Below are positions 1 through 12,000 of a DNA stretch of 64,000 nt, piece after piece. A program made the position numbers and the translations under genes. The stretch is taken from assembly GCA_014843695.1 (NCBI GenBank), contig CM026390.1, forward strand, positions 58,274,543 through 58,338,542. The letters are read 5' to 3'. Numbering within the stretch: position 1 is the stretch's first letter; each line of letters opens with the position of its first letter. The notes beneath the pieces were generated by a model. That model saw only the letters and a list, made by a program, of their open reading frames with translations, had not been told where the DNA came from and did not search any database. Source of the DNA: Archivesica marissinica. Taxonomy: Eukaryota; Mollusca; Bivalvia; Venerida; Vesicomyidae.

Positions 1-70
1 GCAACAATATTCGAGGTCCTGCTGCTGAATCGCTCGGGAAAATGTTTAGACATAATAAAAGTATAGTCAG
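1..70 (+). CDS. LRRC45: LRRC45 exon 1 of window (partial)
   Basis: Two bases complete a codon, then 22 codons reading [20 protein letters not shown] and on to a split Ser codon (AG|C), followed by donor gtacgt. This is a leucine-rich repeat segment that runs straight into exon 2. The exon begins before the window. The 42-bp array starts at its donor. Confidence 0.88.
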
Positions 71-3000
71 GTACGTGCAGTTTGTATTCACGGAGCACAT
101 CGTGCATCATCAGCACGTGCAGTTTGTATTCACGGAGCACATCGTGCATCATCAGCACGTGCAGTTTGTATTCACGGAGCACATCGTGCATCATCAGCAC
201 GTGCAGTTTGTATTCACGGAGCACATCGTGCATCATCAGCACGTGCAGTTTGTATTCACGGAGCACATCGTGCATCATCAGCACGTGCAGTTTGTATTCA
301 CGGAGCACATCGTGCATCATCAGCACGTGCAGTTTGTATTCACGGAGCACATCGTGCATCATCAGCACGTGCAGTTTGTATTCACGGAGCACATCGTGCA
401 TCATCAGCACATGTAGTTTGTATTCACGTGGCATATCGTGCATCATCAGCACATGTAGTTTGTATTCACGGAGCACATCGTGCATCATCAGCACGTGCAG
501 TTTGTATTCACGGAGTACATCGTGCATCATCAGCACGTGCAGTTTGTATTCACGGAGCACATCGTGCATCATCAGCACGTGCAGTTTGTATTCACGGAGC
601 ACATCATGCATCATCAGCACGTGCAGTTTGTATTCACGGAGCACATCATGCATCATCAGCACATGCAGTTTGTATTCACGTGGCACATCGTGCATTATTA
701 GCTTGTTCATACCACACACACAGTGATATTATACACACCGATCTTATGATCGCTAAAATGTAAATAGAAATTTATGTGTGTTTTATGTTTATTTATCGTC
801 GCTACCGGTTGCCCATATGAGCGACGCCTCCTGAAGAGATTAGTCATTTTAGATTTTGGAGGATAGTGCAATGATACAGACTAGAGACCCATACCAGAAT
901 CTCCTCTGGTTCTTTTACGTGCACGGTGTAAAGCACAGACACAAGACCTCGGTTTAAAGTCCTATCTGAAAGACTGTTAATTTTATTAGGGTCAGACGGG
1001 GGATTGAACATGCGATCCCTGGATTACAAGCCCAACGTGGACTACAGATCCGTCTGCGTAAACTGATTTCCTTTTTATAAGATAGTGGGTATTTCACGTA
1101 CAGAAAACTGAAAATGGCGCATTCATAAAATTGCTGACCAATCAATAACAATGGCTATTGACGTAATTGGAAAGAAATTTGGAACCTATCATATGCTGCA
1201 CTTAATGACATCATTAAGTCCAATATTCAGGGGAAATAAGTCAGTATAGAATTAGCGCATCGGTTATCAAAATATTAAAAAAACAACCCCAAAGTTCTCG
1301 AAACTAAATTATAGGTGATTGTATACAATTAAACATCTGTTTAGTAATATACAGTCAAACCTGTGTTAGTGGCCACCTCCATTAAGCAGCCAACCTGTAT
1401 TAAGCAGCCAGTTTCCAGATTCCCAATTGGTTGTTTTTATTATATATTTGACCTCTATTAAGCAGCCACCTGTGCTAAGCAGCCACTTTCTCTGACTCCC
1501 TTGGCTAGCTGCTTAAGACAGGTTTGACTGTACTACTATATAATGTGCCAAAACTCTACTAGATTAGTATTTGCATGTTTTCATTCCTGTGATCCTTAAA
1601 GCAGCATTACATCGTAATAAAGGATGTTTTGGGTAAAATATAAATACTAATGTGTGTGTGTTTACACAAATCGAAATAGTCGCTCAGAAACGATAAAATT
1701 CCAATTAATTTAAACCGTCTTATGCCCAAATTTGTTTATCAACACACGAAATGTAAACACGCACAGTGCGCATGCGTGAAACAACAGAGGATGTAGAAAA
1801 CAACGCATATATTTTGAACATGAAAGACATCGATCTATCTTCCTCTAATGTTGAACCCCTCGCGAGGATGTAGAAATGTCCCTAAAGACTTAGCTAACAG
1901 AGGTATGAATCAACATATCAAGTAATTTAATTAAAAAAGACAACGTGGGACAAATGGGGACGATACATTCCAAATGCAAACAAGTGCGGACGATGCGTTC
2001 CGGTTGTAAACAAGTGCGTGTCCGATCAACTCGGAAAGTCCTACTTTCGGTTTCGAGTTTGTTTTATCGCTAAAAAAACACTGTTTACCAAATGAACATA
2101 AGCATACAAAGTATAATGTTCGAATGTGTAGCAGCATTGCTACCCATACATAAAAATTGAATTTTTCAAATATCGTTTTATTTCATACGATGTAATGCTT
2201 CTTTAAGCCCTGACAAAACATATTTACTATGGAAATTATAGGGCAAATCTATGTCATTAGAAAGCCAAAATGTGGTAAACATTGTATCGTTGAAGGCTCA
2301 TATATACTGGTAATTAATTACTTTACAGCATATGTTTGGAGTGGAATGCACTAGGGATGCTGGACAACGCTTTTACCATATTCTGTGAGGGAGTGTCAGG
2401 CAATAGTACCATACAAGCATTAGATCTACGTAACAACCAGATCAGCCACGACTCCGCAGCCGAGCTTTGTAGAGCTCTCAAGCAGAACAGCAGTATTAAA
2501 TCATTAGGTAGACATGCATTTAGTCTTTGATTAAAGGTGAATGGTACATGGTTTATAGAATGCAGGTATTATTTTTACCTGCATGTTAATTAATGTACAT
2601 TTGGATGACTTCTTTTGGTCATCATGTTTTAGTGACTCCCCTAGTGAGTGAGTGCCCCTAGTGACTAGTGAGTGAGTGCCCCTAGTGAGTTAGTGCCCTT
2701 AATGAGTGCCCCTAGTGAGTGACCCTATCAGACTCTGTGTAAACTGTACATTATTACATAACTAGGGCAGATATCTTTTAACTTGTGACTGTCAGACTCT
2801 GTGTAAACTCTACATTGTTACATAACTATGGTAGATATCTTATAACTTGTGACTGTCAGACTCTGTGTAAACTCTACATTATTACATAACTAGGGTAGAT
2901 ATCTTACAACTTGTGACTGTCGAACTCTGTGTAAACTCTACATTATTACATAACTAGGGTAGATATCTTATAACTTGTGATTGTCCGACTCTGTGTAAAC

Positions 3001-6000
3001 TCTACATTGTTACATAACTATGGTGGATATCTTATATCTTGTGACTGTCAGACTCTGTGTAAACTCTACATTGTTACATAACTAGGGTAGATATCTTACA
3101 ACTTGTGACTGTCGAACTCTGTGTAAACTCTACATTATTACATAACTAGGGTAGATATCTTATAACTTGTGATTGTCCGACTCTGTGTAAACTGTACATT
3201 GTTACATAACTAGGGTAGATATCTTATATCTTGTGACTGTCAGACTCTGTGTAAACTCTACATTTACATAACTATGGTGGATATTTATAACTTGTGACTG
3301 TCAGACTCTGTGTAAACTCTACATTGTACATAACTATGGTGGATATCTTATAACTTGTGACTGTCAGACTCTGTGTAAACTCTACATTGTTACATAACTA
3401 GGGTAGATATCTTATATCTTGTGACTGTCAAACCCTGTGTAAACTCTACATTATTACATAACTAGGGTAGATATCTTTTAACTTGTGACTGTCAAACTCT
3501 GTGTAAACTGTACATTATTACATAACTAGGGTAGATATCTTTTAACTTGTGACTGTCAAACTCTGTGTAAACTCTACATTATTACATAACTAGGGTAGAT
3601 ATCTTATAACTTGTGACTGTCAGACTCTGTGTAAACTCTACATTGTTACATAACTAGGGTAGATATCTTACAACTTGTGACTGTCGAACTCTGTGTAAAC
3701 TCTACATTATTACATAACTAGGGTAGATATCTTATATCTTGTGACTGTCAGACTCTGTGTAAACTCTACATTGTTACATAACTATGGTGGATATCTTATA
3801 TCTTGTGACTGTCAGACTCTGTGTAAACTCTACATTGTTACGTAACTATGGTGGATATCTTATAACTTGTGACTGTCAGACTCTGTGTAAACTCTACATT
3901 ATTACATAACTAGGGTAGATATCTTATAACTTGTGACTGTCAGACTCTGTGTAAACTCTACATTGTTACATAACTATGGTGGATATCTTATAACTTGTGA
4001 CTGTCAGACTCTGTGTAAACTCTACATTATTACATAACTAGGGTAGATATCTTATAACTTGTGACTGTCCGACTCTGTGTAAACTGTACATTATTACATA
4101 ACTATGGTGGATATCTTATAACTTGTGACTGTCAGACTCTGTGTAAACTCTACATTATTACATAACTATGGTGGATATCTTATAACTTGTGACTGTCAGA
4201 CTCTGTGTAAACTCTACATTGTTACATAACTATGGTAGATATCTTATAACTTGTGACTGTCGAACTCTGTGTAAACTCTACATTGTTACATAACTATGGT
4301 GGATATCTTATAACTTGTGACTGTCAGACTCTGTGTAAACTCTACATTGTTACATAACTAGGGTAGATATCTGATATCTTGTGACTGTCAGACTCTGTGT
4401 AAACTCTACATTGTTACATAACTATGGTGGATATCTTATAACTTGTGACTGTCAGACTCTGTGTAAACTCTACATTGTTACATAACTAGGGTAGATATCT
4501 TATAATCTTGTGACTGTCAAACTCTGTGTAAACTCTACATTATTACATAACTAGGGTAGATATCTTTTAATCTTTTAACTTGTGACTGTCAAACTCTGTG
4601 TAAACTCTACATTATTACATAACTAGGGTAGATATCTTATAACTTGTGACTGTCAGACTCTGTGTAAACTCTACATTGTTACATAACTAGGGTAGATATC
4701 TTACAACTTGTGACTGTCGAACTCTGTGTAAACTCTACATTATTACATAACTAGGGTAGATATCTTATATCTTGTGACTGTCAGACTCTGTGTAAACTCT
4801 ACATTGTTACATAACTATGGTGGATATCTTATATCTTGTGACTGTCAGACTCTGTGTAAACTCTACATTGTTACATAACTATGGTGGATATCTTATAACT
4901 TGTGACTGTCAGACTCTGTGTAAACTCTACATTATTACATAACTAGGGTAGATATCTTATAACTTGTGACTGTCAGACTCTGTGTAAACTCTACATTGTT
5001 ACATAACTATGGTGGATATCTTATAACTTGTGACTGTCAGACTCTGTGTAAACTCTACATTATTACATAACTAGGGTAGATATCTTATAACTTGTGACTG
5101 TCCGACTCTGTGTAAACTGTACATTATTACATAACTAGGGTAGATATCTTATAACTTGTGATTGTCCGACTCTGTAAACTGTACATTATTACATAACTAT
5201 GGTGGATATCTTATAATTTGTGACTGTCGAACTCTGTGTAAACTCTACATTGTTACATAACTATGGTGGATATCTTATAAATTGTGACTGTCAGACTCTG
5301 TGTAAACTCTACATTGTTACATAACTATGGTAGATATCTTATAACTTGTGACTGTCGAACTCTGTGTAAACTCTACATTGTTACATAACTATGGTGGATA
5401 TCTTATAACTTGTGACTGTCAGACTCTGTGTAAACTCTACATTGTTACATAACTAGGGTAGATATCTGATATCTTGTGACTGTCAGACTCTGTGTAAACT
5501 CTACATTGTTACATAACTATGGTGGATATCTTATAACTTGTGACTGTCAGACTCTGTGTAAACTCTACATTGTTACATAACTAGGGTAGATATCTTATAA
5601 TCTTATATCTTGTGACTGTCAAACTCTGTGTAAACTCTACATTGTACATAACTAGGGCAGATATCTTATAATCTTATATCTTGTGACTGTCAAACTCTGT
5701 GTAAACTCTACATTGTACATAACTAGGGCAGATATCTTATAACTTGTGACTGTCAGACTCTGTGTAAACACTACATTGTACATAACTAGGGTGGATATCT
5801 TATATCTTGTGACTGTCGAACTCTGTGTAAACTCTACAATGTCAGTTTTATTGTAGTCACACTCTCTGTATATATTGCAGATCTTCGATGGAATAATGTT
5901 GGGTTGCTAGGGGGACGAGCCATCATTGAAATGTTACAGACCAATAAAATACTAACACGTATAGAGCTTGCTGGAAATAATATACCAGCTGATATATTAA

Positions 6001-9000
6001 AGTCCATAGGTAAGTGGTTTCAGATTTCAACACTTCAGTTTGTTTAATGTGGTATATTTACTTTAATTTTATTAAGCCAGAACCAGGACCATGCGTTAAT
6101 AACAAATGATTATAAGAAGAAAACATCAATGCTCACAATTTGTATGAACTAAACTTTATAATACAGTGAAACCTCTCAAACCCGTATCACCTCTAAGCTG
6201 GAATTCCCTCCAATACAGTGAAACCTCTCAAACCCGTATCACCTCTAAGCTGGAATTCCCTCCAATACAGTGAAACCTCTCAAACCCGTATCACCTCTAA
6301 GCTGGAATTCCCTCCAATACAGTGAAACCTCTCAAACCCGTATCACCTCTAAGCTGGAATTCCCTCCAATACAGTGAAACCTCTCAAACCCGTATCACCT
6401 CTAAGCTGGAATTCCCTCCAATACAGTGAAACCTCTCAAACCCGTATCACCTCTAAGCTGGAATTCCCTCCAATACAGTGAAACCTCTCAAACCCGTATC
6501 ACCTCTAAGCTGGAATTCCCTCCAATACAGTGAAACCTCTCAAACCCGTATCACCTCTAAGCTGGAATTCCCTCCAATACAGTGAAACCTCTCAAACCCG
6601 TATCACCTCTAAGCTGGAATTCCCTCCAATACAGTGAAACCTCTCAAACCCGTATCACCTCTAAGCTGGAATTCCCTCCAATACAGTGAAACCTCTCAAA
6701 CCCGTATCACCTCTAAGCTGGAATTCCCTCCAATACAGTGAAACCTCTCAAACCCGTATCACCTCTAAGCTGGAATTCCCTCCAAGCTCAACAAATTTCT
6801 TTGTCCCAAACATTTCCCTTCTTTGTTCATTGTAGAATAACCTCTGTAAACCCTTCTTTTCCGATGTGTTACATTTTGAACTGTAATTTACACTTGTCTT
6901 GATTAAATATGAAACTTGACTATTCCTTTAAAGCGGCATTACATGGCAAAAAGCAAATAAAATGCATTGTTCACGTATAAATTCATTGCTACTACAAATT
7001 CTTCCAAATACTTTCGAACACTAACATTGAATCAATAAACAGTTTTTGTTGTCAAACTTTCAAAATTGAAAGTAGGATTTCATATAATGATAAATCTGTA
7101 CCATTTATCGTGTTATTCAGGATACACGCGTTGTATTATGCATGGACATCCACCCTATTTACATTATTTTGTTATGTAAGCAAACAGCACATACAACGTT
7201 TGTTTATTAGTTGAAATACTTTATTTGGAAAGCAATTATACCATATAATAGGAAATTAATTTCTGCAGATATTTGCATTTTCTTTGATGTTGTGTCGCTT
7301 TAAGCAAACAACTTTCAGCTATTGTTTTCAGAATATTGTATTGTACATATACAATTTATAAGTTCTTTACTAACTGTCAAACTTTAAGCCTGTATCAGCC
7401 TTCTAAGCATTGCCGAATTGAATTGTTAATTTAGAAGAAATCTACCCCACTATGAAAACCCCTCTAAGCCGAAAACCCCTCCAAGCCAAACTTGACCTCT
7501 GGTCCTGTGATTGGTCATGTTATTTCACTGTACATACTGATGTGAGTTTCCTCCCCTTGTAGAAACAGCATTAAGTCAGAACCAGGACCGTGCGTTAATA
7601 ACAGATGATCATAAGAAGAAGACATCAATGCTCACAAAGCATCTGCAACATCTCGAGACGGAAAAACTCACACAGGTACCGTATTTATCATAAACTATTG
7701 TTTGTATGCCATTTTAGGTTAGCTTAGCCTACTTTAAATATAGAGGAGACGTAATTATATATCAATATAAATATATAATACAAAAATGTATTTGACAGAT
7801 TTCTTGACCTTTTCAACAATTAATTTCTGGACCTATTTTTTATGACTTTGGTTCTAGAACCGGTCCGCCAGTCTAAAATTCGGTCCTAAACCGGGAGACC
7901 GGCAATTTTAGAAGCCCTGTTATATATATAGGAATATTTCTAAATGAAAAGATTTGCTCTCAGCTTTCTAAAAATATCAACCGTTACAAAATTGAATATA
8001 GTGTCAAGAAGTTTATATAGAAGTTAACACATGCATCCAGATGTTTCTTTCAATGTAACACATCTAGTGGACCATCATGATCAAAATGGTGTGCTGTTTC
8101 AAGACTCAAACACATTTTATTAAGTTTATTTAACATCGCTACTGGTTGCCCATTTGAGCGACGTGCTGTTTACCTAACAACACCTTTCCTGGGCAGGCTC
8201 CAGCAGTTAACCAGTACGTGGTGCACCAACTTCCGTAAGAAGCTGCCAACTTTTTCATATATAGAGACACTGTCCGAGCAGGGCTCGAACCCGTGACTAT
8301 CAGAGATGATAGGTTACAGTGGTATACAAGTCAGCAACCGTAACCACTCGACCACGGTGGCAGACAATTCAAGCACAGGCGCATTAGCTAGATATAAAAC
8401 TGAGCCCTCTATGCATGGTGTACAAGTCAGCAATCGTAACCACTCGACCACGGAGGCGGACAATTCAAACACAGGCGCATCAGCTGGACATAAAACTGAG
8501 CCCTCTATGCATGGTGTACAAGTCACCAATCGTAGCCACTCGACCACGGTGGCGGACAATTCAAGCACAGGCGCATTAGCTAGATATAAAACTGAGCCCT
8601 CTATACATGGTGTACAAGTCAGCAATCGTAACCACTCGACCACGGAGGCGGACAATTCAAACACAGGAGCATCAGCTGGACATAAAACTGAGCCCTCTAT
8701 GCATGGTAATCAAGTGGGAAGTAATCAAGCGTTGTTACGGATTGGTTTGGTGCCAAACATGTAAACTTCAATCAACAAAATATAAATATTATTATTTGAT
8801 GGCAGACATTGAGGGAGGATTGTACAGCCTAGTATGCGTGTGTTTTACGTTTATTTATCGTCGCTACCGGTTACCCATATGAGCGACGCCTCCTGAAGAG
8901 ATTAGTCATTTTAGGTTTTTGGAGGATAGTGCAATGATACAGACAGAGACCCATTCCAGAGTCTCCTCTGATTCTTTTACGTGCACGTGCATGGTGTAAA

Positions 9001-12000
9001 GCACCGACACGAGACCTCGGTTTAAAGTCCCATCTGAAAGACTGTTAATTTTAGTAGGGTCAGACGGGGAATCGAACCTGCGATCCCTGGATTACCAGTC
9101 CAACGTGTTACCACTGGACTATAAACCCATCTGTATACAGCCTAGTATTTTCTGTTTAACCGTATATTGATATTTGACAGATGGATGAGCTTATGGGTAC
9201 TATAGACAAACAAGAGGAACTATTTAGGGATTCAAAAAGGTACTGGTAACAGTTCATTTTTAAAACATTTTTTTTAACTTTATTATTTATATTACAAGGA
9301 TATGCGAAGCAAGTTTTAACAACTTATATTAATAACTCTCGTTGGCGCGGATGAAAGCGTATATGTGGTCATTCGTGCGGGAGGAAACCGGAGTACCCGA
9401 AGAAAACCCACCTGTCCGATCTGGCGACCACCGTACCATCATGCAGGGCTAGCGCTGGCGTAGAATTTTCTTGAGCCAAATTTTTTATGGCATAATTCTG
9501 ACTTGCATGCTCACATTATTGTGCGCGCGCGTAACCACTCTACTCTTAGTTTTTACAAATTTATTTTAGCTCGATTGCGAAACAAGTTATTTCAACTTAT
9601 ATAAATCACTCTCGAGACCTCATTCCTGATGGAATCCATTGCCACGAGGGAGAGAAAAGAGGCAACGTGGAATTTAACGGCTCCAGTGGGGTTCGAACTC
9701 TACTCTTAGTTTTATTATTCAGAAATGGTCTATTATATAAGGTACAGACCTAGCTTTTCCTAAAAACAAATTTTCAGCCACAATCTACCAGTAAATAAAA
9801 TAAAAACAATGTAATCCAGTCATACTATTATTTATTTTACTAGAATATTTAGAATATTTTTTATTCAGGAATACCAATAACACAAAGGTGCTAATAAAAT
9901 CTAAAAATAAATACATGTACTATGAAAAAAACTGTTGTACATGCAGTGTAGCCAGAAATTAATTAAGGATTCTACGGGACTATGCTTTTCAATAACATTT
10001 ATATTCTTTTAGCTCATTACACTTTAGTACTCATTCCAGTTTTCGATTTTCCTAGACTCGAAAGAGAATCCATTTTTGATGCATAAAATAATTCATGAAC
10101 TAATTAACTTTGCTTCGTTTGTGTTTTGAGATTGAATCCTTTTTAAGCACAGTACATTCAGTTCCAGTGAACGAATACCCTTTTTTATGTTTAATACACA
10201 CACTGCACAAGAGTGATTTAGATTCACAGTCAATAATCAACCAAGGGTTGCCAATTTTTCTTGTGGTTTAAGAGATCTATTTTCAGTATTTTTAGCTTTT
10301 TTGGATACTGGCGAACTGCCAGATTCAGATTCTACTTTACGTTTCTCAGCCATAATTAATAAAGCAGAAATTAATACCAATTGCATTTCTGTATACATAT
10401 ATATATATCTACGAAAGAGTTACTCATTTATATCCTCTTTAATCAGCTTAATTACCATGTCCATAAACAAATTATCTAAACACTTAGCAGTGGTGTGCTA
10501 AAATTGTCCTTTGATCTGTTTCAATTTCGCCAAAGAAGTAGCAGAATCCATTAATGAGAGCATGTGTCATAAACATTAGGATTAACCATGCATTGTCTGC
10601 CTGTTTTGATAATAAATCAATCAGTCGTAAATTATCAACACCACTAACACAACAAAGACAGAAATTGCCCTACGGTCAATGACCAAGCTGCCAGTTTACT
10701 GGACTGTTACAGATTATCGATTTTTTTTCTCCATGTGAAGCAAATTAGTAAGCAACATTTCAAACCAGTCTGGATTGTTTTAGCAATTTACATGCAGTGT
10801 TCTAAATTTAGCCATGACGGAAATTAAAGTTGCAGATTTTCGTAAAGTGATACTTTTTAGGCTTTGAGCCAAATATAAATTTTCTTGAGCCACATTTTCG
10901 TTTTTTGAGCCTTTGGCTCATATGGCGAAGCACAGGAGTGTAGGACAATATCCCCTCCGGACAATATCCCCCCCGTATATTTTGACCCAGGCGGACAATA
11001 TCCCCCCCGTCAAAAAAGACAGGGTGGACAATATCCCCCCCATCAAAAATACAAGGCGGACAATATCCCCCCGTGGATAAGCCTAGGGCGGACAATATCC
11101 CCCCGTAGAAAAATCATAGGACGGAGAAAGAGTAACTAACAAGAATGGGTTAACAACCTTTATTTCCGTATACAAGCATATAAGCATGATAAATAATGAT
11201 GTAGGACAGTGCGATATTTTGTGTGAATGTTGGTGTTTATTATAGTCTTATTCACGAAAGTGCTAATTGAGACTTGTCATTTAGCACACAGGGATTCGGC
11301 ACGTTTGGGGGTACTAGTATATATACTTAAATATATATACTAGTACCCCCAAATGTGCCGAATCCCTGTGATTTAGCACATAGTGGCGAAACCTAAGAAT
11401 TGTTCACAGTCTTATACACTCGCCAATCACGATCAGTCGTTTTCGCAATCAAATCTTCAATTAGCCAAACAAACAATTAACATAATCAAAGTCCATTTAC
11501 CAATCAGTGCAGTTGAAAGAAGCAATCAAACAAATCAAGTGAACACATTATGAGCCCAAAACTAAGGTCAAAGATGGACAAAATATCACAATGTGACACA
11601 ATATTACTTATACAGAAATAAAATAAAGCTTGTTAATGTGATTTTCTACGGGGGGGATATTGTCCGCCTTGTCTTTTTGATGGGGGGGATATTGTCCGCC
11701 CTGTGATTTTCTACGGGGGGGATATTGTCCGCCCTGTCTTTTTGATGGGGGGATATTGTCCGCCTGGGTCAAAATATACGGGGGGGATATTGTCCGTTCC
11801 CCAAGCACAGCGCTAGCCCTGCCATCTCACATTCTTCCCAGTCCGAGGATCGAACCCAGGTTGCATTGGTGAGAAGTGAACGCGCTAACCACTGTGCTAA
11901 TCGGACAGCCCCAAAGTTCTTAAAAACGTAAGGTGATGGTAACTGATTAAACATCTATGTAATAAGATAAAACTTTGTGTAATGATGTGCAATATGATTT

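Noticed and set aside
2336..2530. A separate small 64-residue leucine-rich repeat gene
   Set aside because: It is an LRRC45 exon read through its donor; the true exon is 2329-2507.
8306..8764. 152-residue repetitive secreted-type protein
   Set aside because: It is a 96-bp amplification of a SINE head, open on both strands.
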